Assembly: GCF_001517545.1 (NCBI RefSeq)
Contig: NZ_FBYA01000001.1
Span: 716,930 to 780,929 of the forward strand
Length of the DNA stretch: 64,000 nt
Direction: 5' to 3'
From: Limnohabitans sp. Rim47
GTDB lineage: Bacteria; Pseudomonadota; Gammaproteobacteria; Burkholderiales; Burkholderiaceae_C
Both the position numbers and the translations under genes were made by a program. Of this stretch, positions 1 to 7,976 are shown piece after piece. Below the pieces are notes generated by a model. It was not told the origin of the DNA. It worked only from the letters and a program-made list of their open reading frames with translations, and searched no databases. The first letter of the stretch is position 1. Every line of letters begins with the position of its first letter.

Positions 1-1
1 T

Positions 2-529
2 TTGTCAACCGCCGATGGCTTGTTGTTGACCATCAGCAATGCCTTGGTGCATGACATTGGGCCAGGGCGTGAACGCAAACCTAAATCGGCTGAGGGACGC
101 GTTATTTTGTCCAAGTTTGCTTTGCTGGCCGTTGCCATGCTGGCCGCTGTGGTGGCCGCTTTCAAGCCTGCGGAAATCCTTGCGTTGGTCTCCACGTCTT
201 TTTCCTTGGCGGCTGCCGCATTTTTCCCAGGCATGGTTTTGGGCATGGTTTGGCAAAAAGTGCATCGTCCTGCCGTCGTCGCCGGCATGCTAGCGGGCTT
301 GGGGCTGACCCTTTATTACATGGTGGTCAACGCCCCCGGCTTCCGGCATTTCTGGGGTTTGGACCCCAGTGCTGGTCTGTGGTTTGGCATTCAGCCCTTG
401 TCGGCGGGTGTTTTTGGTGTGCCCGCAGGCCTGCTGGTGATGGTTTTGTTGACTTTGCTATTGCCGACCCGTTGGGTTGTACCGCGCACGCAGCTTGTTG
501 TGCCGGACGGAGACTATCCCGGCCTCTGA
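2..529 (+). CDS. Sodium:solute symporter family protein, C-terminal part (5' end outside window)
   Basis: The reading frame is open from the left edge, so only about the last 175 residues of a longer protein are visible. The opening residues STADGLLLTISNAL resemble the conserved small-residue stretch of SSS-family Na+/solute symporters of the acetate/monocarboxylate (ActP-like) type. Hydrophobic segments follow at about residues 34-54, 59-80, 90-110 and 130-155, as expected for the last transmembrane helices. The protein would sit in the inner membrane and couple Na+ entry to uptake of an organic anion; the substrate cannot be told from this fragment. It ends just upstream of the rpsF promoter and has no visible link to the ribosomal operon. 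Family assignment is fairly sure, substrate unknown. Confidence 0.7.
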   Translation: MSTADGLLLTISNALVHDIGPGRERKPKSAEGRVILSKFALLAVAMLAAVVAAFKPAEILALVSTSFSLAAAAFFPGMVLGMVWQKVHRPAVVAGMLAGLGLTLYYMVVNAPGFRHFWGLDPSAGLWFGIQPLSAGVFGVPAGLLVMVLLTLLLPTRWVVPRTQLVVPDGDYPGL

Positions 530-531
530 AT

Positions 532-543
532 TAACGCTATAAT
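532..543 (+). promoter_or_regulatory. Putative -10 region of the rpsF operon promoter
   Basis: The sequence TAACGCTATAAT contains a perfect TATAAT at 538-543, 81 bases before the rpsF start. The same 12 bases occur upstream of tRNA-Lys at 17891-17902. I see no good -35 hexamer at 16-18 base spacing. The position just after the symporter stop fits the promoter of the ribosomal protein operon. Confidence 0.55.
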
Positions 544-558
544 CGCAGGCTTCGCCTT

Positions 559-591
559 GCCGCACCCCGACAGACGCTGGGGGCGGCTTTT
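559..591 (+). promoter_or_regulatory. Leader hairpin of the rpsF operon (possible S6:S18 autoregulation or attenuation site)
   Basis: GCCGC plus CCCC (559-568, with one bulged A at 564) pairs with GGGGGCGGC at 579-587 across a 10-base loop. Four T follow at 588-591. This strong GC hairpin starts about 15 bases after the -10 box and lies wholly in the 5' leader of rpsF. Bacterial rpsF leaders are known to bind the S6:S18 complex for feedback control, and the CCCC-G-A region could play that part. The short T run would also allow weak termination. The role is inferred. Confidence 0.4.
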
Positions 592-623
592 CCAACCTTT
601 TGGGTTAACCGCAAGGAGTCTCA

Positions 624-989
624 ATGCGTCATTACGAAATCATTTTGCTGATCCATCCCGATCAGTCCGAACAAGTTCCAGCCATGCTGGAGCGTTACAA
701 AGGCATGATCACTGCCGGCGGTGGCAATATCCACCGTGTTGAAGACTGGGGCCGCCGTCAGTTGGCTTACCAGATCAACAAGCTGGGCAAAGCCCACTAC
801 CTGTGCGTGAACATTGAAGCCGATCAAGCCGTCATGGCTGAACTGGAGCATGCCTTCAAGTTCAACGACGCTGTTTTGCGTCACCTGACTGTGCTCAAGA
901 AAAAAGCCGACACCGCTCCTTCATCGATGATGAAAACGGTTGAGCGCGAAGAAGCCCGCAAGTCACAACAAGCCGAATTCGCCGCTTGA
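624..989 (+). CDS. rpsF: 30S ribosomal protein S6
   Basis: A 121-residue protein starting MRHYEIILLIHPDQ, the typical S6 N-terminus, with the conserved NIHRVEDWGRRQLAYQINK core at about residues 35-53. S6 binds S18 and the central domain of 16S rRNA in the platform of the small subunit. The length is normal for a betaproteobacterial S6, including the short charged tail. The start is preceded by AAGGAG at about 10 bases. It is the first gene of the rpsF-priB-rpsR-rplI operon and its leader carries a strong hairpin. Identification is secure. Confidence 0.97.
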   Translation: MRHYEIILLIHPDQSEQVPAMLERYKGMITAGGGNIHRVEDWGRRQLAYQINKLGKAHYLCVNIEADQAVMAELEHAFKFNDAVLRHLTVLKKKADTAPSSMMKTVEREEARKSQQAEFAA

Positions 990-1006
990 CACGTGCCTGT
1001 TGAGGA

Positions 1007-1294
1007 GTGAACCTGACAGAACTGACCGCCTGTATCGCCGAGCAAGCTGCTTTGCGATACACCCCCGCCGGTTTGCCCGCTCTGGACTTGATTCTGGAGC
1101 ATGCCTCTGAAGTACAAGAGGCAGGACAAGCCCGCAAAGTCCAGCTCAAGCTTCGTGCCTTGGCCTTCGGGTCTCTGGCAGAAACGCTGGTCAAGCAAGC
1201 GGTAGGCAGTGTCTGGACGTTCAAAGGCTTTTTGGCCACCCCTCGACAAGGCAAAAGTGTCGTGTTGCACATTCAAGAGTTTCAGCAAGATTAA
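1007..1294 (+). CDS. priB: Primosomal replication protein N (PriB)
   Basis: A 95-residue OB-fold single-strand DNA-binding protein of the replication restart primosome, which helps PriA and DnaT/DnaC reload the replicative helicase at collapsed forks. Diagnostic are LRYTPAGLPALDLILEH near residues 12-28 and the C-terminal GFLATPRQGKSVVLHI. It sits between rpsF and rpsR, the classical position. The GTG start is chosen because a TGA at 1001-1003 closes the frame just upstream. The only Shine-Dalgarno-like stretch, GAGGA at 1002-1006, directly abuts the GTG, which is unusually close. A CTG at 1013 has better spacing but would be a rare start codon. Confidence 0.9.
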   Translation: MNLTELTACIAEQAALRYTPAGLPALDLILEHASEVQEAGQARKVQLKLRALAFGSLAETLVKQAVGSVWTFKGFLATPRQGKSVVLHIQEFQQD

Positions 1295-1308
1295 TTTCAG
1301 GAGGCCCC

Positions 1309-1590
1309 ATGGCCACGTTCAAAAAATTCAACAAAGACAAGCGCCCTAAGCGCAATACCCAGTCACTGCTGTTCAAGCGCAAGCGTTTTTGCCGCTTCAC
1401 TGTGACCGGCGTCGAAGAAATCGACTACAAAGATGTGGACACCTTGCGTGACTTCATCGCCGAAAACGGCAAGATTATTCCTGCACGCCTGACTGGCACC
1501 CGTGCCATTTTCCAGCGTCAGCTCAACACAGCCATCAAGCGCGCCCGCTTCCTGGCCATGTTGCCCTACACCGACCAGCATAAAGTCTAA
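1309..1590 (+). CDS. rpsR: 30S ribosomal protein S18
   Basis: A 93-residue basic protein that pairs with S6 on the 30S platform. It contains the S18 signature CRFTVTGVEEIDYKDVDTL (about residues 28-46) and FIAENGKIIPARLTGT, and ends with the basic helix TAIKRARFLAMLPYTD. The N-terminal extension (ATFKKFNKDKRPKRN) is common in betaproteobacteria. A strong AGGAGG lies just before the ATG. It is the third gene of the rpsF operon, 14 bases after priB. Confidence 0.97.
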   Translation: MATFKKFNKDKRPKRNTQSLLFKRKRFCRFTVTGVEEIDYKDVDTLRDFIAENGKIIPARLTGTRAIFQRQLNTAIKRARFLAMLPYTDQHKV

Positions 1591-1601
1591 GGAGTCCAAC
1601 C

Positions 1602-2054
1602 ATGCAAATCATTCTGCTCGAAAAGGTTGTGAACCTGGGTAATCTGGGCGATATCGTCAAAGTCAAAGACGGCTACGCTCGCAACTTCCTGATCCCACAA
1701 GGCCGTGCACGCCGTGCTACCGAAAACAACAAGGCCGAGTTCGAAGCTCGCCGTGTTGAACTCGAAAAAGCAGCTGCCGCCAAGTTGGCTGAAGCCCAAG
1801 CACAAGGCGAGAAATTGTCTGGCTTGGTCGTCAAGTTGTCGCAAAAAGCTGGCGTGGATGGCCGTTTGTTTGGTTCTGTGACCAACCACGACATCGCTGA
1901 AGAGCTGAACAAGCAAGGCTACAAGCTGGTCAAGTCCCAGATCCGCATGCCTCATGGCCCCATCAAAACCGTGAGCGAATCCGCTGTATCCGTGGCTTTG
2001 CACACCGACGTGGTGGTGGACGTGACTGTGACCGTGTTGGGCGAAACTGCCTGA
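1602..2054 (+). CDS. rplI: 50S ribosomal protein L9
   Basis: A 150-residue L9, the elongated large-subunit protein with an N-terminal rRNA-binding domain, a long connecting helix and a C-terminal domain. It begins MQIILLEKVVNLGNLGDIV, followed by the conserved KDGYARNFLIPQGRA (about residues 22-36). The charged connecting helix spans about residues 45-75. A Shine-Dalgarno AAGGAG precedes the ATG. It closes the operon and is followed within 20 bases by a strong intrinsic terminator. Confidence 0.97.
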   Translation: MQIILLEKVVNLGNLGDIVKVKDGYARNFLIPQGRARRATENNKAEFEARRVELEKAAAAKLAEAQAQGEKLSGLVVKLSQKAGVDGRLFGSVTNHDIAEELNKQGYKLVKSQIRMPHGPIKTVSESAVSVALHTDVVVDVTVTVLGETA

Positions 2055-2072
2055 TCGTCGACAGACCTTCCC

Positions 2073-2109
2073 AAAAAACCGCCGGGTGCTTCACCCGGCG
2101 GTTTTTTTT
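2073..2109. terminator. Bidirectional intrinsic terminator between rplI and the HerA-like gene
   Basis: GCCGGGTG (2081-2088) pairs with CACCCGGC (2092-2099) around a three-base loop. The stem is extended by an A/C-rich flank on the left and GG plus eight T on the right. The A-run and T-run on the two sides make it usable on both strands, ending the rpsF operon and the convergent HerA-like gene. Confidence 0.9.
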
Positions 2110-2119
2110 GGGTCTGAAA

Positions 2120-3643
2120 TCAGCGGCGGCGGCTTGAACCCAACAAACTGCCCAGCACACCGCGAACAATTTCGCGCCCAATGGCCGATCCCACAGTGCG
2201 CACTGCACTTTTGACCACCAGCTGGGCCACGCCATCGCGTTGCCCGCCTCGGGGCCCTGAGCTACCAAACAGCATGTCGGACAAGCCGCCCATCAGGCTA
2301 CCTTCTTTGCCTGCCGGTGCTGTGGCCTGACCCGGTAGCGCGGGTGCTTCGCTGTTCTGACCCTGAGACGCGCCTGCCTTGAGCTTCTCGTAGGCTGAAT
2401 CCCGGTCATGGTGGTTTTCGTAAACGCCTGCCACCAAGGAATTCTGGATCAAGGCTTGGCGTTGTGTGGTTGTGATGGGCCCCAGCTGGCTGGCTGGCGG
2501 GAGCACAAACACGCGTTCAGTCTCGCATGGGCGTCCCTTGGCATCCAGAAAGCTCACCAAGGCCTCGCCCACGGCCAGCTCGGTGATGGCTGCCTCGATG
2601 TCTAGTCCGGCTTTGGGGCGCATGGTCTGGGCCGTGGCAGCTACGGCTTTTTGGTCGCGTGGGGTGTAGGCGCGCAAAGCATGCTGTACCCGATTGCCCA
2701 ATTGACCGAGCACGCTGTCCGGGATGTCCAATGGGTTCTGTGTGACGAAGTACACCCCCACGCCTTTGGACCGCACCAGGCGCACCACCAGCTCGATGCG
2801 CTCGACCAGCGCCGCAGGAGCGTCCTTGAACAACAAGTGTGCCTCATCAAAGAAGAACACCAGCTTGGGTTTTTCGGGGTCGCCGATTTCGGGCAGCACC
2901 TCGAACAACTCGGACAGCATCCAAAGTAAGAAGGTGGCGTACAAGCGGGGCGAGTTCATCAGCTTGTCGGCCGTCAGAATGTTCACCACCCCCAAGCCTT
3001 GGGCGTCGGTCTGCATAAAGTCTTCTATGTTGAGCATGGGCTCGCCAAAGAAACGGTCGCCGCCCTCGCTTTCGATCTGCAGCAGACCGCGCTGAATGGC
3101 CCCAATGCTCGCAGCACTGATGTTGCCGTATTCGGTGGTAAACAGCTTGGCGTTGTCCCCCACATACTGCAGCATGGCACGCAGGTCTTTCATGTCCAGC
3201 AGCAGCAAGCTGTTGTCATCGGCGATCTTGAACACCAGGTTCAGCACCCCGGCCTGGGTGTCGTTCAGGCCCAGCATGCGGGTCAATAGCAAGGGTCCCA
3301 TGTCAGAGATGGTGGCGCGTACCGGGTGACCTTGTTCACCAAACACGTCCCAAAGGGTCGTGGGGCAGGCCATGGGAACGGGCAAGGCAATACCCCTTTC
3401 TTTGAGCACGGCGGCCAGCTTGTCTCCTATTTTTCCGGCTTGACTGATGCCGGTCAGATCGCCTTTGACGTCAGCCATGAAGACGGGAACACCCATGCGC
3501 GAGAAATTCTCGGCCAAGCTTTGCAGGGTCACGGTTTTACCCGTGCCTGTGGCGCCGGTGATCAGGCCATGGCGGTTGGCCAGACCCGGGAGGAGGTGAC
3601 ATTGCACTTGGGCATTTTGCGCAATCAGAATTGGTTCAGTCAT
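2120..3643 (-). CDS. HerA-like ATPase/helicase of the DUF853 (YjgR) family
   Basis: A 507-residue P-loop ATPase. Walker A is TGATGTGKT at about residues 29-37, followed by MADVKGDLTGIS. Walker B lies in VFFFDEAHLLF at about residue 260. These features match the DUF853 family (E. coli YjgR), related to the HerA DNA translocase; the cellular role of this family is unclear. The region after about residue 430 is Ala/Gly/Gln-rich, probably flexible, and the protein ends in a basic GSSRRR. The ATG has GGGAG upstream at a somewhat long spacing. It is a single gene, divergent from yebC and convergent with rplI. Confidence 0.85.
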   Translation of the reverse strand: MTEPILIAQNAQVQCHLLPGLANRHGLITGATGTGKTVTLQSLAENFSRMGVPVFMADVKGDLTGISQAGKIGDKLAAVLKERGIALPVPMACPTTLWDVFGEQGHPVRATISDMGPLLLTRMLGLNDTQAGVLNLVFKIADDNSLLLLDMKDLRAMLQYVGDNAKLFTTEYGNISAASIGAIQRGLLQIESEGGDRFFGEPMLNIEDFMQTDAQGLGVVNILTADKLMNSPRLYATFLLWMLSELFEVLPEIGDPEKPKLVFFFDEAHLLFKDAPAALVERIELVVRLVRSKGVGVYFVTQNPLDIPDSVLGQLGNRVQHALRAYTPRDQKAVAATAQTMRPKAGLDIEAAITELAVGEALVSFLDAKGRPCETERVFVLPPASQLGPITTTQRQALIQNSLVAGVYENHHDRDSAYEKLKAGASQGQNSEAPALPGQATAPAGKEGSLMGGLSDMLFGSSGPRGGQRDGVAQLVVKSAVRTVGSAIGREIVRGVLGSLLGSSRRR

Positions 3644-3714
3644 ATTCGTTTTTCTCCCGCTTGTGAAAAGTAAAATCCCTAATGTAGGTTAAATCAACAT
3701 TCAAGGAATTCCCG

Positions 3715-4440
3715 ATGGCTGGCCACAGTAAATGGGCAAATATTCAGCACCGCAAGGGGCGGCAAGACGAAAAACGTCAGCGCATCTGGACCCGGGTGGT
3801 TCGTGAAATCATGGTGGCAGCCCGCACCGGAGGCGGCGATGTCAGCGCCAATCCGCGCTTGCGCCTGGCCATTGAGAAAGCCAAAGCGGCCAATATGCCC
3901 GCTGACACCATCAAGCGCAACGTGGACAAAGCCACGGGTAACCTCGAGGGTGTGAGCTATGAGGAAATCCGCTACGAAGGCTATGGCATTGGGGGCGCGG
4001 CCATTATTTTGGACACCATGACCGACAACCGGGTGCGCACCGTGGCCGAAGTGCGCCACGCCTTGAGCAAGCATGGCGGCAACTTGGGCACCGAAGGGTC
4101 TGTGGCGTTTCAGTTCAAGCATTGCGGCCAACTGATTTTTGCGCCGGGCACGAGCGAAGACAGGGTCATGGAAGTGGCCCTTGAAGCGGGTGCAGAGGAC
4201 GTGATCACGGACGAGGAGGGGGCCATCGAAGTCCTGACATCCCCGACTGATTTTGAATCTGTCAAAAATGCGCTGGAGACCGCAGGGCTGGTCGCTGAAA
4301 TGGCCGAAGTCACCATGCGTGCAGAGAACAGCATTGCCCTTGGGGGTGACGATGCGGTCAAAATGCAAAAATTGCTGGATGTGCTGGAAGACTTGGACTA
4401 TGTGCAAAACGTTTTCCACAACGCCGAATTTGAAGATTAA
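3715..4440 (+). CDS. yebC: YebC/PmpR family protein
   Basis: A 241-residue protein with the invariant opening MAGHSKWANIQHRKGRQD and the conserved NPRLRLAIEKAKAANMPADT at about residues 43-62. The family was long annotated as transcriptional regulators; some members are now reported to act in translation, easing ribosome stalling at proline stretches. The length is normal. AAGGAA precedes the ATG. It lies 9 bases upstream of purD on the same strand and is probably cotranscribed with it. In many bacteria yebC is near ruvC; here it is not. Confidence 0.93.
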   Translation: MAGHSKWANIQHRKGRQDEKRQRIWTRVVREIMVAARTGGGDVSANPRLRLAIEKAKAANMPADTIKRNVDKATGNLEGVSYEEIRYEGYGIGGAAIILDTMTDNRVRTVAEVRHALSKHGGNLGTEGSVAFQFKHCGQLIFAPGTSEDRVMEVALEAGAEDVITDEEGAIEVLTSPTDFESVKNALETAGLVAEMAEVTMRAENSIALGGDDAVKMQKLLDVLEDLDYVQNVFHNAEFED

Positions 4441-4449
4441 GGAAGTTTG

Positions 4450-5730
4450 ATGAAAGTATTGGTAGTCGGCAATGGTGGCCGTGAACACGCCATGGCGTGG
4501 AAACTGGCGCAATCGCCACGAATTCAACAGGTGTATGTGGCCCCCGGCAACGGCGGCACGGCTAAAGACCCCAACCTGATCAATGTCCCGGTCACCGACT
4601 TGGCGCAATTGCGCCAGTGGGCGATTGACAACGACATTGGCTTGACCTTGGTCGGCCCTGAGGCCCCGTTGGCCGCAGGCATCGTGGACGATTTTCGTGC
4701 GCATGGCCTGCGCATTTTTGGCCCCACCCAGGCGGCAGCCCAGCTCGAAAGCTCCAAGGCATTTTCCAAGGCCTTCATGCAACGGCATGGCATTCCCACG
4801 GCCGAGTTTGAAACCTTCACCGATGCGGCACTGGCACATGCCTACGTGGACCGCAAAGGTGCGCCGATTGTGGTCAAAGCCGATGGGCTGGCTGCTGGCA
4901 AAGGCGTGGTCGTGGCCATGACCCTGGCCGAAGCCCACGAAGCCATCGACTTCATGCTGCTCGACAACACTTTGGGAGTCGCCCACAACGCAGGGGGTGC
5001 CCGTGTGGTGATCGAGGAGTTTTTGCAAGGCGAGGAAGCCAGCTTCATGGTGCTGTGCGATGGCAAAAATGTGGCCGCATTGGCCACCAGCCAGGACCAC
5101 AAACGCCTGCAGGACGGCGACCAAGGCCCCAACACAGGTGGCATGGGCGCGTATTCGCCCGCACCTGTGGTCACGGCCGAAGTGCATGCGCGGGCCATGC
5201 GCGAAGTCATTTTGCCCACCATTCGGGGTATGGCAAAGGACGGCATCAATTACACCGGCTTTTTGTACGCGGGTTTGATGATCGACCCCCAAGGACGCGT
5301 CAAAACCCTCGAATTCAACTGCCGCATGGGTGACCCGGAAACCCAACCCATCTTGATGCGTCTGAAATCAGACTTTTTTGAAGTTTTGTTGGCGGCCACA
5401 TCAGAAGGCCTTGAGGATTTCGAAATGGAATGGGATCGCCGGGTCGCCTTGGGCGTGGTGATGGCCGCAGCTGGATACCCCATGAACCCGCGTAAAGGTG
5501 ACGTTATCAGCGGTTTGCCCAAAGACGAGGGCGATGCCATGGTGTTTCACGCGGGCACGATTGAAAAGGACGGCCAGATCCAGACCTCGGGTGGGCGTGT
5601 CCTGTGCGTCACTGCCTTGGCCGATTCCGTGCGACAGGCGCAACAAAAGGCGTATCTCACCGCCACGCCCATTGCCTTTGACGGTATGCAGATGCGCAAG
5701 GACATTGGTTATCGCGCTATCAAGAACTGA
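4450..5730 (+). CDS. purD: Phosphoribosylamine--glycine ligase (GARS)
   Basis: A 426-residue ATP-grasp enzyme for the second step of purine synthesis, joining glycine to 5-phosphoribosylamine. It opens MKVLVVGNGGREHAMAWKLA. The ATP-grasp region carries APIVVKADGLAAGKGVVVA near residues 138-156, and the family motif NTGGMGAYSPAP lies near residue 228. CRMGDPETQ marks the C-terminal ATP-grasp part. The ATG at 4450 is preferred over the in-frame TTG just before it because GGAAG lies at good spacing. Purine synthesis also appears at the other end of the window as guaB. Confidence 0.96.
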   Translation: MKVLVVGNGGREHAMAWKLAQSPRIQQVYVAPGNGGTAKDPNLINVPVTDLAQLRQWAIDNDIGLTLVGPEAPLAAGIVDDFRAHGLRIFGPTQAAAQLESSKAFSKAFMQRHGIPTAEFETFTDAALAHAYVDRKGAPIVVKADGLAAGKGVVVAMTLAEAHEAIDFMLLDNTLGVAHNAGGARVVIEEFLQGEEASFMVLCDGKNVAALATSQDHKRLQDGDQGPNTGGMGAYSPAPVVTAEVHARAMREVILPTIRGMAKDGINYTGFLYAGLMIDPQGRVKTLEFNCRMGDPETQPILMRLKSDFFEVLLAATSEGLEDFEMEWDRRVALGVVMAAAGYPMNPRKGDVISGLPKDEGDAMVFHAGTIEKDGQIQTSGGRVLCVTALADSVRQAQQKAYLTATPIAFDGMQMRKDIGYRAIKN

Positions 5731-5745
5731 ACACGGATACCCAAT

Positions 5746-6402
5746 ATGAGCGCACCGCCAACCCATCCTGTGACTTTCCGGGGCTCCCGCTTGGCCCGCT
5801 GGATTTTGAAAATTCTGGGCTGGCGTCTGGAGTTTGAGGGGTTTCCCACGCGCCAAGGCGTGGCCATCGTCTACCCGCACACCAGCAATTGGGATTTTCC
5901 GATCGGCATGTTGGCCAAATGGGCATTGGGCATTCCGGCGCATTTCTGGGGTAAAGATTCGTTGTTCAAGTTTCCCTTGATCGGGCGTTGGATGCGCTGG
6001 GTCGGAGGCATTCCGATTGACCGAAGCTCTTCGCGTGGCGTGGTAGGCCAGATGGTCCATCAGTTCGAACAACACAAGCAAAATGACCAGTTGCTCTGGC
6101 TGGGTCTGGCCCCTGAGGGCACACGCAGCCTCACGCCCGGCTGGCGCAGCGGTTTTTACCAAGTGGCAGCAGGGGCCCAAGTGCCTTTGGCCTTGGTCAA
6201 ACTCGACTGGGGCCAACGTTGTTTCAGTGTGGTGGATTTTTATGACCTGACGGGGCAAGTCGAGCAGGATTACGCGCACATGGCCCAGGTGTTTGCCGGG
6301 GTCCAAGGTTTTCATGCCAAGCAGATGGGGCCGATCACACCCTGGAGTCCGCAGGCGAGTCCCAAAACGGTGAAGGTCTCCTCGGCCTCACATCCTTCCT
6401 GA
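5746..6402 (+). CDS. 1-acyl-sn-glycerol-3-phosphate acyltransferase family protein (PlsC-like)
   Basis: A 218-residue member of the lysophospholipid acyltransferase superfamily. The catalytic H-x4-D motif is HTSNWD at residues 45-50, and the phosphate-binding motif is APEGTR at about residues 122-127. These features support transfer of an acyl chain to a lysophospholipid or related acceptor at the inner membrane. The protein lacks a clear N-terminal membrane helix and is a little shorter than classical PlsC. The exact acceptor is therefore uncertain. It follows purD by 15 bases and precedes hemF. Confidence 0.8.
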   Translation: MSAPPTHPVTFRGSRLARWILKILGWRLEFEGFPTRQGVAIVYPHTSNWDFPIGMLAKWALGIPAHFWGKDSLFKFPLIGRWMRWVGGIPIDRSSSRGVVGQMVHQFEQHKQNDQLLWLGLAPEGTRSLTPGWRSGFYQVAAGAQVPLALVKLDWGQRCFSVVDFYDLTGQVEQDYAHMAQVFAGVQGFHAKQMGPITPWSPQASPKTVKVSSASHPS

Positions 6403-6423
6403 TTTTTTGCGTTGGTAAACCCC

Positions 6424-7344
6424 ATGAGCACATCGTTTGAACTCGATTCGGTCAAAAACTATCTTGTTGGCCTGCAGTCCCGCATCACCGGGGCCTTGAC
6501 CGACATCGATGGCACCCCGTTTTTGGTGGACGCCTGGCAAAAAGAGCCCGGTGAAAAGCTACAGGGCAACGGCATTACCCGGATTCTGGAAGGTGGCCCT
6601 GTGTTTGAGCGTGCCGGTTGTGGCTTTTCTCATGTGAGCGGGCCGCAGCTGCCGCCTTCGGCCACGCAGCACCGCCCTGAGTTGGCGGGTTCGGCCTTTG
6701 AGGCCATGGGTGTGTCGCTGGTGTTTCACCCCCGCAACCCCTATGTGCCCACGGTGCACATGAACGTGCGCATGATCGCGGCCAAGCCCGAAGGCCAAGC
6801 CCCCGTGGCCTGGTTTGGCGGCGGCATGGACCTGACGCCTTACTATGGTTTTGACGAAGATGCGGTGCATTTTCACCAAACCTGCAAAGATGCGCTGAGG
6901 CCGTTTGGCGATGGCTTACACCCCCGGTTTAAGACCTGGTGCGACGATTACTTTTGCAACAAGCACCGCCGCGAGCAGCGCGGTGTTGGCGGCATTTTCT
7001 TTGACGATTTTGCCGAGCTGGGCATGGACCAGAGCTTTGCCATGCTGCGAAGCGTGGGCGACGCCTTGCTGAGCGCCTACATGCCCATCGTGCAGCGACG
7101 CAAAGACACGCCTTACGGTGAACGTGAGCGAGACTTCCAGCTGTACCGCAGGGGCCGCTATGTGGAGTTCAATTTGGTCTGGGACCGGGGCACGCATTTC
7201 GGTTTGCAGTCTGGCGGCCGCACCGAGTCGATCTTGTTGTCTATGCCGCCCGAGGTGCGCTGGTCTTACCAGCGCCAGGATGAGCCTGGTTCACCAGAAG
7301 CACGTTTGCTGAGCCATTTTCTGGTGCCCAAGGATTGGGTTTGA
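6424..7344 (+). CDS. hemF: Oxygen-dependent coproporphyrinogen-III oxidase
   Basis: A 306-residue enzyme that decarboxylates two propionates of coproporphyrinogen III, using O2, to make protoporphyrinogen IX in heme synthesis. The family signatures are all present: GGGMDLTPYYGF (near residue 136), KHRREQRGVGGIFFDDF (near residue 180) and RYVEFNLVWDRGTHFGLQSG (near residue 242). ATG at 6424 is preferred over the in-frame TTG 12 bases earlier. The presence of the aerobic enzyme points to an oxygen-using organism. Its end overlaps the nadD start. Confidence 0.96.
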   Translation: MSTSFELDSVKNYLVGLQSRITGALTDIDGTPFLVDAWQKEPGEKLQGNGITRILEGGPVFERAGCGFSHVSGPQLPPSATQHRPELAGSAFEAMGVSLVFHPRNPYVPTVHMNVRMIAAKPEGQAPVAWFGGGMDLTPYYGFDEDAVHFHQTCKDALRPFGDGLHPRFKTWCDDYFCNKHRREQRGVGGIFFDDFAELGMDQSFAMLRSVGDALLSAYMPIVQRRKDTPYGERERDFQLYRRGRYVEFNLVWDRGTHFGLQSGGRTESILLSMPPEVRWSYQRQDEPGSPEARLLSHFLVPKDWV

Positions 7345-7976
7345 GTCTGCCGCCAGTCAACAGGCTGGGTGTTTTTGGTGGGGCATTTGATCCACCGCAC
7401 CTGGCACACGTGGCTTTGGTAGAGGCTGCTGTGGCAGCCCTTCAACTTGACCAAGTGCGTGTCTTGCCCACCGGGCAGGCATGGCACAAAACACGTGCTT
7501 TGAGTGAAGCCCATCACCGACTGGCCATGACCCGATTGGCCTTTCAGCACCTGCCACAGGTGGTGGTGGACGATCGGGAAATCCGGCGCTCGGGCCCCAG
7601 CTACACCGTGGACACACTGCGCGAATTGCAGGCCGAGTTTCCACAGGCACAGTTGTATTTGTTGTTGGGTGATGACCAGCGCCGCTCCTTGCCATCGTGG
7701 CACCAGATCGAAGAAATCGGGCGCATCGCTATAATCTGCGCCGCAGGGCGTGATATGGCTGTGCGTGCCTGGAACGAAGAGTTGGGTGCGCTACAGACAA
7801 CTCCGCCTCTTTCTGACAAGCTGCAAGCGCGCATTCGGACTCTGGAGATGCCGCTGATGCCTCACAGTGCCACGGACATCCGTGAGCTGCTAGCCAAAGA
7901 GCAGGCCATTACAAGCCTGGTGCCCCCCGCTGTTGAGCGCTATATTCACGAACACCACCTTTACAGGCCCCATTGA
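7341..7976 (+). CDS. nadD: Nicotinate-nucleotide adenylyltransferase
   Basis: A 211-residue nucleotidyltransferase that adenylates nicotinic acid mononucleotide in NAD synthesis. The GxFDPxHxxH motif appears as GGAFDPPHLAHV at about residues 13-24, and the late SATDIRELL motif near residue 180 matches the family ISSTxIR. I chose the TTG at 7341: AAGGA lies 6-7 bases upstream, and the TTGA junction couples it to the hemF stop. A TTG at 7335 is also possible. Its stop overlaps the rsfS ATG by one base. The nadD-rsfS-rlmH-maf order is typical of proteobacteria. Confidence 0.94.
   Translation: MSLPPVNRLGVFGGAFDPPHLAHVALVEAAVAALQLDQVRVLPTGQAWHKTRALSEAHHRLAMTRLAFQHLPQVVVDDREIRRSGPSYTVDTLRELQAEFPQAQLYLLLGDDQRRSLPSWHQIEEIGRIAIICAAGRDMAVRAWNEELGALQTTPPLSDKLQARIRTLEMPLMPHSATDIRELLAKEQAITSLVPPAVERYIHEHHLYRPH

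Noticed and set aside
3694..5346. Long open frame (about 550 codons) on the minus strand across yebC and purD
   Set aside because: It is antisense to two well-conserved genes, with no recognisable domains and a His/Gly/Gln-rich composition typical of reverse frames in this codon usage.
7730..7735. TATAAT inside nadD as a promoter for rsfS-rlmH-maf
   Set aside because: The hexamer is perfect but no acceptable -35 is present and it lies in conserved coding sequence; kept only as a note in the promoter-core finding.
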